64,000 bases of DNA, taken from contig NZ_JAFBBD010000009.1 in NCBI RefSeq assembly GCF_016906995.1, positions 95,513-159,512 of the forward strand. Reading direction: 5' to 3'. The DNA comes from Spongiibacter marinus (lineage in GTDB: Bacteria; Pseudomonadota; Gammaproteobacteria; Pseudomonadales; Spongiibacteraceae). The notes under the pieces are model-generated. The model was not told the origin of the DNA and did no database searches. It saw only the letters and a list, made by a program, of their open reading frames with translations. Position 1 is the first letter of the stretch. Each line of letters starts with the position of its first letter. The translations under genes were made by a program, and so were the position numbers. Positions 10,188 to 19,914 of this stretch are shown in pieces.

Positions 10188-10895
10188 TTAGCTAATAAAC
10201 GGGCCGCGCATCAGTTTCGGCAATACCCGGTTGATTACCTCGGCGATGTAGTCGAGGAAGAGGGTGCCCATACTGGATTTGAAATGCTGTGGGTCCTTGC
10301 TGGCGATGGCCAATACGCCGTCGATATTCCCCGGTTTAATGGGAATCAGCGCCGCCGAGCCAATGTGGTCGGCGTGTTTGCCAAACAGAAAACTTAACTC
10401 CTCGCCGCGCAATACACCGCACACGCCCTTGCCGCCACGCAACAAGCTGCCGATATGTTGCTGGGCGGTTTCCGGGCTGACCACCCGCAGTTGCGCGTTG
10501 CCCATTTTTGATGGGTCGCCGAATAAGGTCAGGCTGGCGTAGTCGATCATGTCGAAATCATTCACCAGGCGGCGGCACAGGGTGTTGCTCAATTCTTCCG
10601 GCCTACGGGCTTCCAGCATGCCGAGAATCAGCGCTTTGCTGCGCTCAAAAATCACGTCGTTGTGCTGGGCGTTGTCCAGCAGGTTGCTCATGCGTGAACG
10701 CATATCCATATTGCGCTCGCGCAACACTTCCACTTGGCGCTCCAGCAAACTGACGGCTTTGCCGCTGTGATGGGCCAGCTTTAACTCGGCCAGAATGTCT
10801 TCGTTCTGCAAAAAGAAACCGGGGTGGTTTCGCAGATAGCGCGCAACATCGTCTTCGCTGGGGAGACCGTCTTCTTTAGGTTTGGCTGTGTCCAC
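10188..10895 (-). CDS. DUF484 family protein (GAF-like)
   Basis: A 235-aa cytoplasmic protein of the DUF484 family: N-terminal DEDVARYLRNHPGFF, a coiled coil (LLERQVEVLRERNMDMRSRM) and a GAF-like C-terminal half. It is the last gene of lptM-lysA-dapF-DUF484, the usual place for this family. In Pseudomonas and enterics xerC follows; here a REP cluster and the convergent hem operon follow instead. Molecular function is unknown. Confidence 0.9.
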   Translation of the reverse strand: MDTAKPKEDGLPSEDDVARYLRNHPGFFLQNEDILAELKLAHHSGKAVSLLERQVEVLRERNMDMRSRMSNLLDNAQHNDVIFERSKALILGMLEARRPEELSNTLCRRLVNDFDMIDYASLTLFGDPSKMGNAQLRVVSPETAQQHIGSLLRGGKGVCGVLRGEELSFLFGKHADHIGSAALIPIKPGNIDGVLAIASKDPQHFKSSMGTLFLDYIAEVINRVLPKLMRGPFIS

Positions 10896-10928
10896 AGTGC
10901 ATCCTTATTATTGCTGGCTGGCGTGCCG

Positions 10929-11759
10929 CTAAAGCTGAATTTGCCCTTCAAAGACCGTGGTCGCGGGTCCCGTCATAATAACGGGCTGCCCGGGCTCCGG
11001 CCAGTCGATGCTGAGCTTGCCGCCCGGCAATGCGACATTCACCTGATTATCGAGCCGGCCCTGCACAATACCCGCGACAACGGCGGCGCAGGCGCCAGTG
11101 CCACAGGCTAGTGTTTCGCCAACACCGCGTTCAAAGACGCGCAGGCGGATATTTCGGCGGTCGACAACTTGCATAAAGCCGACGTTTACACGGTGGGGAA
11201 AGCGCGGGTGACTCTCGGCAATGGGGCCAACGCGCTCAACGGGCGCGGTGTCGACATTCTCCACGGGCAACACCACATGGGGGTTGCCCATCGACACGGC
11301 GCCGACCTGCCAGGTCTGGCCGTCGATTTCCAGTGCGTAATCGGTGGCCTGCTCGGCCGCGTCGAAGGGAATGTCCGCAGGGCTTAACACCGGGGCGCCC
11401 ATATCCACGCGCACTTCGCGGTTTTCGGTAATTTCCAGTTCGATGATACCGGCGAGGGTTTCCACGCGAATGCGCGGTTTGCCGGTCAGGCGCTTGTCGC
11501 GCACAAAGCGTGCAAAGCAGCGTGCGCCGTTGCCGCACTGTTCCACCTCGCTGCCTTCGGCGTTGTAGATTCGATAGCGGAAATCCACCTCGGGTTGGGT
11601 GGGGATTTCCACCGCCAATACCTGGTCGCAACCAATGCCAAAATGGCGATCGGCAATTTTGCGAACGTGGTGGGGCTTGAGCTTGAAGCGCTGGGTAATG
11701 AGATCGACAACCACGAAATCATTGCCCAGGCCATGCATTTTGGTAAAGCGTAGCTGCAT
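10929..11759 (-). CDS. dapF: diaminopimelate epimerase
   Basis: Converts LL- to meso-diaminopimelate, the precursor of lysine and peptidoglycan cross-links. Both catalytic cysteines are present: Cys75 in CGNGAR and Cys219 in ACGTGACA. Length of 276 aa is normal. It lies 83 bases after lysA and 33 before DUF484 in one transcription unit. Confidence 0.97.
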   Translation of the reverse strand: MQLRFTKMHGLGNDFVVVDLITQRFKLKPHHVRKIADRHFGIGCDQVLAVEIPTQPEVDFRYRIYNAEGSEVEQCGNGARCFARFVRDKRLTGKPRIRVETLAGIIELEITENREVRVDMGAPVLSPADIPFDAAEQATDYALEIDGQTWQVGAVSMGNPHVVLPVENVDTAPVERVGPIAESHPRFPHRVNVGFMQVVDRRNIRLRVFERGVGETLACGTGACAAVVAGIVQGRLDNQVNVALPGGKLSIDWPEPGQPVIMTGPATTVFEGQIQL

Positions 11760-11842
11760 CGTATGTCCTGTGCGGCGCCTCGCCGGTGGCGCAGTTCAAC
11801 GATGCGGGGGCCACTGCTGCTGGGCGGGCCAGCGTGCGGAGT

Positions 11843-13093
11843 TTACTCCGGCAGTACGGCTTCGCCACGCATCAGGTCGGCGACAGTTTCACGCGCGCGA
11901 ATAAGGTAGTGTTGGTCGCCGTCGACCATCACTTCTGCGGCGCGTCCTCGGCTATTGTAATTGGAACTCATGGTAAATCCATAGGCGCCGCTCGATGCCA
12001 GTGCCAACAGGTCGCCACTTTCAATGCGCAACTCGCGGTCTTTGGCGAGAAAATCGCCGGTTTCACACACCGGTCCCACCACGTCGTACAGGCGGGCTTC
12101 GCCGTCGCTGCGCGGGTTAACGGGTAGTAGATCCATCCACGCCTGGTACAGCGAGGGGCGCAGCATGTCATTCATGGCCGCGTCGATTATGGCGAAATTC
12201 TTGTGCGGGTTGAGCTTCAAAAACTCCACCTTGGTCAGCAGCACACCGGCGTTGGCGGCGATAGAGCGGCCCGGCTCAAACATCAGTTTCACTGCCCGGT
12301 CGCCCAAGCGCTGGCGAATAGCGGCAATATAGTCGGCCGTGGAGGGGGGAACTTCGTCGCGATAGCGCACGCCCAGGCCACCACCCAGGTCCAAATGCTT
12401 GATCTGAATGCCCTGCGCTGCCAGCTCATCGAGCAGGGCCAGCAAGCGGTCGACAGTGTCCAGAAAGGGGCTGGTGTCGGTGAGCTGGGAGCCGATGTGG
12501 CAATCAACGCCCTTCACGTCCAGGTGTTCGAGGCTGGCGGCGCGCGCATAGACGGCAGGGGCGCGGGCAATATCGATACCGAATTTATTGTCGCGCAGGC
12601 CCGTGGAAATATAGGGGTGGGTATTGGCGTCGACATCGGGATTTACGCGGATAGAAACCGGCGCCTTGCTGCCAAATTCGCCAGCCACCTCGTTGAGGCG
12701 CTCTAATTCGGCCTCGGACTCAACGTTAAAGCAGTAAATACCCACTTCCAGCGCGCGGCGCATTTCCTCTGCGGTTTTGCCGACACCGGAAAACACAACG
12801 CGATCAGCCTGGCCCCCTGCGGCCAGTACCCGCTCCAGTTCGCCGACCGAGACAATGTCAAAACCGGCGCCGAGGCGGGCCAGAACATTCAATACGGCAA
12901 TGTTGGAGTTGGCCTTTACCGCATAGCAGACCAGGTGATCCTGACCCTGCAGGGCGTCGCTGTATTCCGTAAAACGCTGCTCCAGATAGGCTCGCGAATA
13001 CACATAGCAGGGGCTGCCATAGTGTTGGGCGATATCGCGCAGTGAAACGTCTTCGGCAAATAATTCGCCGTTCTGGTAGTGGAATGCAGTCAT
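11843..13093 (-). CDS. lysA: diaminopimelate decarboxylase
   Basis: PLP-dependent decarboxylase that turns meso-diaminopimelate into lysine. The PLP lysine is Lys60 in CYAVKANSN, the glycine-rich HLDLGGGLGVRY loop and the substrate-binding PVCETGDFLA cysteine motif are present. 416 aa is typical. It lies just after the small lipoprotein gene, a conserved lptM-lysA-dapF order. Confidence 0.97.
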   Translation of the reverse strand: MTAFHYQNGELFAEDVSLRDIAQHYGSPCYVYSRAYLEQRFTEYSDALQGQDHLVCYAVKANSNIAVLNVLARLGAGFDIVSVGELERVLAAGGQADRVVFSGVGKTAEEMRRALEVGIYCFNVESEAELERLNEVAGEFGSKAPVSIRVNPDVDANTHPYISTGLRDNKFGIDIARAPAVYARAASLEHLDVKGVDCHIGSQLTDTSPFLDTVDRLLALLDELAAQGIQIKHLDLGGGLGVRYRDEVPPSTADYIAAIRQRLGDRAVKLMFEPGRSIAANAGVLLTKVEFLKLNPHKNFAIIDAAMNDMLRPSLYQAWMDLLPVNPRSDGEARLYDVVGPVCETGDFLAKDRELRIESGDLLALASSGAYGFTMSSNYNSRGRAAEVMVDGDQHYLIRARETVADLMRGEAVLPE

Positions 13094-13102
13094 GCGTAAT
13101 CT

Positions 13103-13234
13103 CTAATTCTGAGGGCTGGCGGGGGCGGCGTCTTCGCTGGGCAAGACCAGTGGCCCGGTTTGTCCGCACGCGGCTAGAGCGAGGCACAACAGTGCAGTGG
13201 CCCAGCCAAGGTGGATACGGCGTTGCGCGGTCAT
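13103..13234 (-). CDS. lptM: small lipoprotein, LptM (YifL) family
   Basis: A 43-aa lipoprotein: signal TALLCLALAAC with lipobox LAAC and the mature start CGQTGPLVLP, matching the CG.xGPL.xP pattern of LptM, which assists maturation of the LPS translocon LptD/LptE at the outer membrane. The upstream open frame reaches 13291, but the ATG at 13234 has a G-rich ribosome site and the right signal length. It leads the lysA-dapF-DUF484 operon. Confidence 0.85.
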   Translation of the reverse strand: MTAQRRIHLGWATALLCLALAACGQTGPLVLPSEDAAPASPQN

Positions 13235-13262
13235 GAATACACCCCCGAAAAAATAAGCGCGT

Positions 13263-13268
13263 AGTATA
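13263..13268 (-). promoter_or_regulatory. -10 element upstream of lptM-lysA-dapF
   Basis: The minus strand reads TATACT here, 29 bases or so before the lptM ATG. Together with the plus-strand TATACT at 13324 it makes a back-to-back promoter pair in the lptM/cyaY gap. No clear -35 is seen. Confidence 0.4.
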
Positions 13269-13323
13269 GCGCTGCCCGCGCCTGGATGCACCGCAGCGCT
13301 CGTCGGTGACGAGCTGAGCTTGC

Positions 13324-13329
13324 TATACT
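13324..13329 (+). promoter_or_regulatory. extended -10 element upstream of cyaY
   Basis: TGCTATACT on the plus strand is an extended -10 element about 25-35 bases before the cyaY start candidates; no good -35 hexamer is present. Confidence 0.45.
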
Positions 13330-13358
13330 GGCCGGCAAATTTTCAGGATGTGATGGCA

Positions 13359-13670
13359 ATGAATGAAGTGGAATTTCACGATGTGCTCGACACCCTCTAC
13401 GAGACGATTGAGGACGCCGTGGATAAGTTGTCGGTCGACGTAGACTGCGAGATCGCCGGCAGCGTGTTAACCCTGACATGCCCGGATGGCAGCGCCCTGA
13501 TTTTTAGTCGGCAGGCGGCGAACCGGGAGCTGTGGCTGGCGGCGCGCAGCGGCGGTTATCACTTTAGTTGGGATGGCCAGCAATGGTTCTGTCAGCGCGA
13601 GCAGCAGTCGCTGAGTGAATTATTGCAGCGCTGTGCGCAGGATCAAATCGGCGAAGCGCTGGATATTTAG
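13359..13670 (+). CDS. cyaY: frataxin-like iron-binding protein CyaY
   Basis: Bacterial frataxin, which binds iron and modulates iron-sulphur cluster assembly on IscS/IscU. The acidic first helix (NEVEFHDVLDTLYETIEDAVD) and the beta-sheet core ending in GGYHFSWDGQQWFC are typical. Start is either ATG 13353 or ATG 13359; homologues begin MN.xEFH, so I use 13359 (103 aa), with AGGA 10 bases upstream. Convergent with cyaA, only 5 bases between the stops; cyaY beside cyaA is conserved in gammaproteobacteria. Confidence 0.92.
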   Translation: MNEVEFHDVLDTLYETIEDAVDKLSVDVDCEIAGSVLTLTCPDGSALIFSRQAANRELWLAARSGGYHFSWDGQQWFCQREQQSLSELLQRCAQDQIGEALDI

Positions 13671-13675
13671 CGCCG

Positions 13676-16432
13676 CTACGTGGTTTGGAGCCTGTCGACT
13701 TCCCGCTGGATAAGCTCTTCCAAATAGCGTTTGTAACGCATGTACACCGTTGTTTGCTGCGGCGGTTTATTCCCCAGGTTCACACGGTCAATCGCAAAGT
13801 GCCGCTGTTTCGGATAGCGCTCCACCAGCTGCGTTGCCAGCCGGGTAAACAGCTTGGCTCCCTCATCGCGATAATACAGTTGCTGGTTGTTCCAGCGCAC
13901 ATCAAATACCGGGCGAGCGCGCTGACGGGCGTGGGCGGTGGCCTCCAGATACAGCGGCGATTGCTGTGCTGGCGGTGCCTGAAGGGGGCGACTCTGCCAG
14001 CGGCCGTCGTGCTGAATGAGCTTGTAGAGCCGCACCCGGTGGCGCAGCCCCTGCTCCTTGCGCGAATGCTGAAGAAATTGCAGCAGCTGATAGATGAGCG
14101 CGTCAGGGGTGCTGCTTTCGGCCGGCAGATAGATTAGCGAGCCGCGTTCATCGCGCAGAAAAATATCCACCAAGGTCGCGCGCAGGTGCACAAAAATATA
14201 GCAGTCGTCGCTGCGACAGGTGTCGATAATACTGGCAAGGGCAGAGTTGGGCAGGCAGTGGCGATCCATGCGCAGCGGGCTAAAGCGGCTTTGGCCGCGT
14301 TCCAGGCACTGAATAAGCTCGCTATAGCTGTCGGCATTGACCACATCCAGCTCGTTATTGCGCTGTTGCAGAATGTGAAAGCCATCGGCCAGTTTCAGAA
14401 TATAGCGGGTATTGGCCTCGGTATTTTCAAAGCAGGGTTGAATGCCCGCAGCCAGGCCCATCAGTCGCCGCGCCAGCCGTTCACCCGGGTCATTGAAGCA
14501 CAGTATGTCGATTTTCGGCGGCGAGCTGCCGCTGGCGGCGGCGACCGTCAGCTGTTGATAAGCATGTAGCGTGTCGAGCAGGGCCTCGCCGCCGGTAAAG
14601 GCCATCGATGACACTTCTCCCCAGCTGTTCAACACCACCATCTCCACATTGGCCACGGGATAGCAGCTGCTGTGCTGGCCAATGCCCTGGCTGCTGAGCT
14701 GGCTGAGGCTGTCCTGCCCGAGGTTAATGCAAAACAGGGTGTACAGCGGCACCTTGGGGCGAGTAAAAGCGGCGTGCTGGGCAGGGTCTGCGGCGGGCAG
14801 ACGCTTGGGTAAGTGGGCGTGCAACCAGGTGGCCAGGCGGTTCAAATCGGCCTCGCTCACGCCCTGACTACGACTGCTAAGCCGCAGGCGACTATTCTCT
14901 TTGACCAAGCCATTGCAGTAACACCAACACAGCAGGCCGCTCAGGTGTTCGTCTTCCTTGAGAACGGCGCCGCTCTCGAAGTCGTGGCGGGCGCTGGCAC
15001 TCACTGCCCAGCGGCGCTGATTACCAAAGCCCAGGGTGTGGAAATACAATTGCTGTTCGGAAAGGTCGGGGGCGATGCCGGGGTTGAGCCACTCTACCTT
15101 GTGCCGCTTGCGCTCGAAGGCGGCGTAGAGCTTGCGGCCGAGCAGGGTCATTTCCTCTGAGTTAATTAGCGCTGACTGCTGGCTGTGGGCAGCGAAATCT
15201 TGCAAAAACCGGTAGCTGTTGGTCAGCTCTGCCACCAAAAAGCGGTGCTCGTCGCGTACGCGCCGCAGTTTCCAGCGGTGGCGGGTGTCGAGGTTGAGTA
15301 AGGTTTCCGGCTGCCAGTGCCACTGGCTGGCGAGGGCGCTCATGCGTTGATGGCGCTCGACTTGCTTGCTCGCCGCCGGCCGCGACAGGTGCAGCCCGGT
15401 TTTGAAGTAAAAAGCGCGGCGCACCAGTTCCAGCCGGTCTTTCTCTCCGCGCTCTGACAGGTAGTGCTCCAGGCGTTGATATACAAGGATATAGGGGTCG
15501 AGCTGGTCGGCGTCGCATTCGCCGTTGTACACGCGCGCTTTTAAGGAAAGGCAGATCGGCTGCACGTTCGGGTAGTGGCGAGCGTAGGCCTCGGTGAGCA
15601 GCAGTTTCAACAGTGCTTTGTAAGGCGAAGCAATGGCCTTGTAGAGCTGCCACACACCCGCGCCAATAAATTCACCGGCGGGAATGGCGGCAACACCGCC
15701 GAAGTTAATCGATTCATCGGGGCCGATATGCTGTTGCGCGTGGAGCAGGGCGGTGTATTCGTCGTAATTTTCCTCTTCTTCCGGCGGCACCAGCCACCAG
15801 ATTGGATAGCGACCGGCAACCACCACCACGCTGCGGTAGAACTCGTCCAGCAGCAAATAGTGCTGACTGGTACCCGCGCCCTCGGCGCTTAAGCGCTCGC
15901 GCTTGCCGCGCCGAAACTGCTCGTTGTCCATTAAGAAAAAGTGCAGCTCCAGGCCCAGCTCGGCGGCCCACTGACTAATATGCTCGGCTTTTTCCTGTAA
16001 CTGCTTGCGCGCTTCATTGGGCAGGGCATTGCGATGGCACAGCCAAACATCCAGGTCGGAGTCTTCGGCCTGCGCGATACTGCCGCAGGAACCCATGATG
16101 AAGATGCTGTGGATCAGGTGTTGATCGGGAGGGCGGTAGTGAAAACCGCTGGCGATGTATTGTTGCGCGCGTTCCACCAGTTTGGGCGTTGGCTCAAAGC
16201 GGTCGATGCCGCAGGGCGTGTCTTTGCTGCTGTAGCCGGGCAGAGAGGGGTGGTTAACATGGAACAACAATGGAATCAGGTCGAACAGGATGCGCTGACG
16301 TTCCTGTAGGGCGGCGCGGGTGCGCAGCAGACGCTCGGCGTTCAGCTGCAGAAAACGCTCGCGAACATCGGCGATGCGTTGTCGGCTTATGCCGCGCTCA
16401 AAGAGCGATGTGGGAGCGTGTTTTGCCGACAT
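13676..16432 (-). CDS. cyaA: class I adenylate cyclase
   Basis: Makes cAMP for the CRP regulator. The nucleotidyltransferase-like catalytic core shows IMGSCGSIAQAEDSDLDVW (about residues 111-130), the motif set of class I enterobacterial-type cyclases; the large C-terminal regulatory half is retained. 918 aa is somewhat longer than the E. coli enzyme (848 aa). Adjacent to cyaY as in enterics and Pseudomonas. No CRP site was identified upstream. Confidence 0.96.
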   Translation of the reverse strand: MSAKHAPTSLFERGISRQRIADVRERFLQLNAERLLRTRAALQERQRILFDLIPLLFHVNHPSLPGYSSKDTPCGIDRFEPTPKLVERAQQYIASGFHYRPPDQHLIHSIFIMGSCGSIAQAEDSDLDVWLCHRNALPNEARKQLQEKAEHISQWAAELGLELHFFLMDNEQFRRGKRERLSAEGAGTSQHYLLLDEFYRSVVVVAGRYPIWWLVPPEEEENYDEYTALLHAQQHIGPDESINFGGVAAIPAGEFIGAGVWQLYKAIASPYKALLKLLLTEAYARHYPNVQPICLSLKARVYNGECDADQLDPYILVYQRLEHYLSERGEKDRLELVRRAFYFKTGLHLSRPAASKQVERHQRMSALASQWHWQPETLLNLDTRHRWKLRRVRDEHRFLVAELTNSYRFLQDFAAHSQQSALINSEEMTLLGRKLYAAFERKRHKVEWLNPGIAPDLSEQQLYFHTLGFGNQRRWAVSASARHDFESGAVLKEDEHLSGLLCWCYCNGLVKENSRLRLSSRSQGVSEADLNRLATWLHAHLPKRLPAADPAQHAAFTRPKVPLYTLFCINLGQDSLSQLSSQGIGQHSSCYPVANVEMVVLNSWGEVSSMAFTGGEALLDTLHAYQQLTVAAASGSSPPKIDILCFNDPGERLARRLMGLAAGIQPCFENTEANTRYILKLADGFHILQQRNNELDVVNADSYSELIQCLERGQSRFSPLRMDRHCLPNSALASIIDTCRSDDCYIFVHLRATLVDIFLRDERGSLIYLPAESSTPDALIYQLLQFLQHSRKEQGLRHRVRLYKLIQHDGRWQSRPLQAPPAQQSPLYLEATAHARQRARPVFDVRWNNQQLYYRDEGAKLFTRLATQLVERYPKQRHFAIDRVNLGNKPPQQTTVYMRYKRYLEELIQREVDRLQTT

Positions 16433-16489
16433 AAAAGCCTGTAAAACCGTGGGTGACGGCTTTCACTGTAGCGTGAGCCAACGCAGATG

Positions 16490-18475
16490 TCATGGCGCGA
16501 TGCGCTTGAGCAGCAAGTGACCTTGTGGGTCGAGCTGGGCTTGCCAGCCCTCGGCCAGCCAGGTTGTGGCCACCGCCTCGCAGATGAGCGCGGGCCCGGC
16601 CAGTACGTCGCCGGGCTGCAGCTGTTCGCGTTGGTAGCGGGGCACGGGCTGGCCGATGAAGGCAACGCGCTGGTGGCTGGGTTCGCGCTGCGCCTGCCCT
16701 TGGTGTGGTGGCAACGCCTGTAATGCGGCGGGGGCGCGCAGGGCAAGACGCAAGTTCACCAACTGTACCGGCAGCCCTAAACGGTGGCCGTAGCGCTTGG
16801 CGTGGGCGCGGTGAAAGGCCTCTTCGCAGTCTTCAATACTGCCGTCAAAGGGCAAATTCAAGGTGTAGGACTGCCCCTGATAACACAGGTCCAAACTGGC
16901 TTGTGCCTGTATGGCGTCGCTTGCTACCCCTTCATCGGTGAGGGCCTTCTGGCCTTCATCGCGAAGGTCGGCAAAGGCTTGCGCTAATGCATCGCTGGAA
17001 AGCGTGGCCAGGGCCTGGTTAAGCGTTCGGGAAAGTTGTCGCTCTCGCGGGGCCAGCAGCATTCCCAAAGCGGAAAATACCCCGCCATAGTTGGGAATAA
17101 TGACCTCGTTGGTGCCCAGTGCCTCGGCCAGCGCGCAAACATGCAAACCGCCGGCACCGCCAAAGCAGCACAAACTAAACTCAGCGGGGTCGTAGCCGCG
17201 CTGCAGGGAAATGACCCGCAGGGCGCGCACCATGTGCTCGTTAGCAATATCAATAATGCCGGCGGCGGTGTCTTCCACCGACAAGTCAAGTTCACTGGCC
17301 AGTGTGGTGACGGCGGCAATTGCCGCGTCACGTTGCAGAGGCAGTTTTCCGCCCAGGCGGGCGTCATCGGGTAAGCGGCCGAGCACCACATTGGCATCGG
17401 TCACTGTAGCGCGCAGCCCGCCCTTGCCGTAGCAGGCGGGGCCGGGAGAGGCGCCCGCCGATTCCGGGCCAACGCGCAGCAGGCCGCCTTCATCCAAGTG
17501 GGCAATAGAGCCGCCGCCAGCGCCGATGGTGTGCATGTCCACCATCGGTACCGCGACGGGGTAAGGGCCGATATGGCCCTCGGTGGTCAGGGCAATATCG
17601 CCATTAATCAACGCGACATCGCTGGATGTGCCGCCCATATCAAACGTAATCAGTGCATGCCGGTTCAGTATCCGGCCGAGTTGGCGGGCCGCTGCCAAGC
17701 CCCCGGCGGGCCCGGAAAGTAATAAATTTACCGCGCGTTTTGCCGCGTTAGTGGCATCTAAGGTGCCACCGGACGATTGCATGATCGCCAGCGGCGTGCG
17801 TGGCATGGCCGCTTGCAAACGCTGCAAATAGCCCTGCACCTTTGGCCCCAGCCAGGCATTGAGCCAGGTGGCCATGCCGCGCTCATACTCCTTGTATTCC
17901 GGCAGTACTTCGCTGGAGCGGGAACAAAACAGGTGGTCGGGCAGGGCGGCGGCAATGGCTTTTTCGTCGGCGTCGTTAAGGAAGGAAAACAGTAGATTAA
18001 TCGCCACCGCTTCGGGCTGTAGCTCGGCAAGTTGTTCGCGTAATTTCTCAAGCTCCGATGCGGACAAGGCCTTTAACGCTTTCCCCTGGGCATCCACCCG
18101 GCAGTCCACTTCCAAACACAGCTCGGCGGGAACCGGCGGCGCGACGGGTGCCGGGCACAAGTTATACAACTCGCGGCGGGTTTGTCGGCCAATGCTGAGC
18201 ACATCGGCAAAGCCGCGGTTTGTTATATACGCCGTGCGCACGCCCTTGCCTTCCAGAGCGGCATTGGTGGCCACCGTGGAGCCATGGACCACGGTTAACG
18301 AACCATCTTGGATGCGGTCTTCCAGACCCAGTGCGTGAATACCCTGCAAGATTGCGCGCTCGGGTTGGTCCGGCGTCGACAAACATTTGTGCAAGCGTAT
18401 GCCGCTGCCATCCACTGCAACAAAATCAGTAAACGTGCCGCCCGTATCGACGCCTAATAAACACAGTGATGACAT
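16490..18475 (-). CDS. hydantoinase/oxoprolinase family protein (HyuA-like)
   Basis: ATP-dependent ring-opening amidohydrolase family (N-methylhydantoinase A, 5-oxoprolinase A half, acetone carboxylase beta). The actin/hexokinase-like fold shows LLGVDTGGTFTDFV near the start, VVHGSTVATNAALEG, LITFDMGGTSSDVALI and GAGGGSIAHLDEGG. About 661 aa, the usual single A-subunit length. The partner HyuB subunit, normally next door, is absent from this window. The frame extends to a TTG at 18493, but the first ATG is at 18475; neither has a strong ribosome site. Substrate unknown. Confidence 0.88.
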   Translation of the reverse strand: MSSLCLLGVDTGGTFTDFVAVDGSGIRLHKCLSTPDQPERAILQGIHALGLEDRIQDGSLTVVHGSTVATNAALEGKGVRTAYITNRGFADVLSIGRQTRRELYNLCPAPVAPPVPAELCLEVDCRVDAQGKALKALSASELEKLREQLAELQPEAVAINLLFSFLNDADEKAIAAALPDHLFCSRSSEVLPEYKEYERGMATWLNAWLGPKVQGYLQRLQAAMPRTPLAIMQSSGGTLDATNAAKRAVNLLLSGPAGGLAAARQLGRILNRHALITFDMGGTSSDVALINGDIALTTEGHIGPYPVAVPMVDMHTIGAGGGSIAHLDEGGLLRVGPESAGASPGPACYGKGGLRATVTDANVVLGRLPDDARLGGKLPLQRDAAIAAVTTLASELDLSVEDTAAGIIDIANEHMVRALRVISLQRGYDPAEFSLCCFGGAGGLHVCALAEALGTNEVIIPNYGGVFSALGMLLAPRERQLSRTLNQALATLSSDALAQAFADLRDEGQKALTDEGVASDAIQAQASLDLCYQGQSYTLNLPFDGSIEDCEEAFHRAHAKRYGHRLGLPVQLVNLRLALRAPAALQALPPHQGQAQREPSHQRVAFIGQPVPRYQREQLQPGDVLAGPALICEAVATTWLAEGWQAQLDPQGHLLLKRIAP

Positions 18476-18493
18476 AGGAATATGTGTATCCAA

Positions 18494-18791
18494 AAAAGCG
18501 ATATTGTCGCGGCTTCAGCGCCATAAGTCATTATTGGATAGCGCAGGTCAGGACCGTTCCTGCACGTATGAGGCACGGATCATGTGGTGTGCTGGAACAA
18601 ACCGGTGTTTTTGTAGGAGCCCGCCTGAGGGCGACCAGAACGAACGGTAGGGGTTGGATTAATCGCGGTCAGGCCCGCTCCTACACTGCGTAAAGCACGA
18701 CTTTAGTCGCGAAGGTTTGGAGCGCGAAACCTCAAAAGATCATCAGCAATATTTTCGGTAGAATTGGCCCACGCAAATACGAGGTAGCGCT
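18494..18791 (+). repeat. REPIN cluster 2 between hyuA-like gene and mutM
   Basis: The gap contains one full 72-bp REPIN at 18613-18684: GTAGGAGCCCGCCTGAGGGC at the left and its partner CGGTCAGGCCCGCTCCTAC at the right, facing each other, followed at 18698-18715 by a short CGACT/AGTCG hairpin. GAGGTAGC at about 18781 is the likely mutM ribosome site. Nothing else is evident. Confidence 0.85.
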
Positions 18792-19607
18792 GTGCCAGAA
18801 CTTCCAGAGGTCGAAACGGTATGCCGGGGCATTCGCCCCCACTTACAGGGGCGAGTTTTCACCCAGGCAACGGTGCGTCAACCGCAGCTGCGCTGGCCGG
18901 TGCCCGACAACCTTAATGAATTACTGCGCAACCAAACGGTTCACAGCGTGAATCGACGGGCGAAGTACGTACTGGTCGAACTGGATCAGGGCAGTCTCAT
19001 GGTGCATTTGGGTATGTCTGGGCGTTTGTATTTTGTGCCAGCCGGAACGCCTGCAGCCAAGCACGATCACGTGGATTTCGCCCTCGACAGCGGCCAACTG
19101 CTTCGCTACACCGATCCCCGCCGCTTTGGCGCGGTGTTGTGGCTTGGCGGCGAAGCCTCAGAACACCATTTACTTTCGCACCTGGGCCCCGAGCCGCTGT
19201 CCGAGGATTTTAATGCCGGCTACCTAATTAGCCGAGCAAAGGGGCGTAAGGTTCCGGTGAAAACCCTGTTGATGGACGGCAGGGTGGTTGTCGGCGTGGG
19301 TAACATCTACGCCAATGAAGCACTGTTCATGGCAGGTATACGCCCGGACCGCGAGGCAGGCAGCATCAGCAAAGCGCGTTACCAGCGCCTGGTCATGTGC
19401 GTAAAGCAAGTGTTGGAGAAAGCCATTGCCCAAGGTGGCACCACCCTGAAAGACTTTGTAGGAGGGGATGGTCGCCCCGGCTACTTTAAACAAGAACTGC
19501 TAGTGTACGGCCGCGCGGGCTTACCCTGCCCAACCTGCGCGGGGGCGCTAAAAGAAATCCGCCAGGCCCAGCGCAGTACCGTTTTTTGCTCACGCTGCCA
19601 GCGCTAG
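18792..19607 (+). CDS. mutM: formamidopyrimidine-DNA glycosylase
   Basis: Removes 8-oxoguanine and other oxidised purines from DNA, with AP-lyase activity. It opens M-PELPEVETVCRGI; the proline after Met and the glutamate PE are catalytic. The H2TH region (GVGNIYANEALF) and a C-terminal zinc finger CPTC-x16-CSRC complete it. The start codon is GTG at 18792, fixed by the need for Pro2. 271 aa, normal. Pseudomonas also places mutM near coaD and the ferredoxin. Confidence 0.97.
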   Translation: MPELPEVETVCRGIRPHLQGRVFTQATVRQPQLRWPVPDNLNELLRNQTVHSVNRRAKYVLVELDQGSLMVHLGMSGRLYFVPAGTPAAKHDHVDFALDSGQLLRYTDPRRFGAVLWLGGEASEHHLLSHLGPEPLSEDFNAGYLISRAKGRKVPVKTLLMDGRVVVGVGNIYANEALFMAGIRPDREAGSISKARYQRLVMCVKQVLEKAIAQGGTTLKDFVGGDGRPGYFKQELLVYGRAGLPCPTCAGALKEIRQAQRSTVFCSRCQR

Positions 19608-19914
19608 CGACGTAGGAGCCCGCCTGAGGGCGACCAGAACGAACGCTAGGGATTGGGATCAATCGCGGTCAGGCCCGCTCCTACGTGCCTGACTACGTAG
19701 CGTGTTTTCGTAGGAGCGACTTACCCAAAGCACTCCCTGCGGTCGCGGGGCACGCTGTTATACAGGGTATGAGGCACGGATCAGGCTGTGCTGGAACAGG
19801 GCGGTGTTTTTCGTAGGAGCCCGCCCGAGGGCGACCAGAACGAACGCTAGGGATTGGAATAAATCGCGGTCAGGCCCGCTCCTACAAAACCTTCGGCTGG
19901 TTTATCGTGGCGAC
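19608..19914 (+). repeat. REPIN cluster 3 between mutM and ggt
   Basis: Two nearly identical 73-bp REPINs (19612-19684 and 19813-19885) flank a third element at 19711-19759 that starts GTAGGAGCGACTTACCCAAAG. In the second REPIN the loop reads GCCCGA instead of GCCTGA. The gap lies between convergent genes and has no reading frame of its own. Confidence 0.87.

Noticed and set aside
13103..13291. Longer 62-aa start of the small lipoprotein
   Set aside because: It would place 19 extra residues, including an ILRAYFFGG stretch, before a complete lipoprotein signal and would overlap the promoter region.
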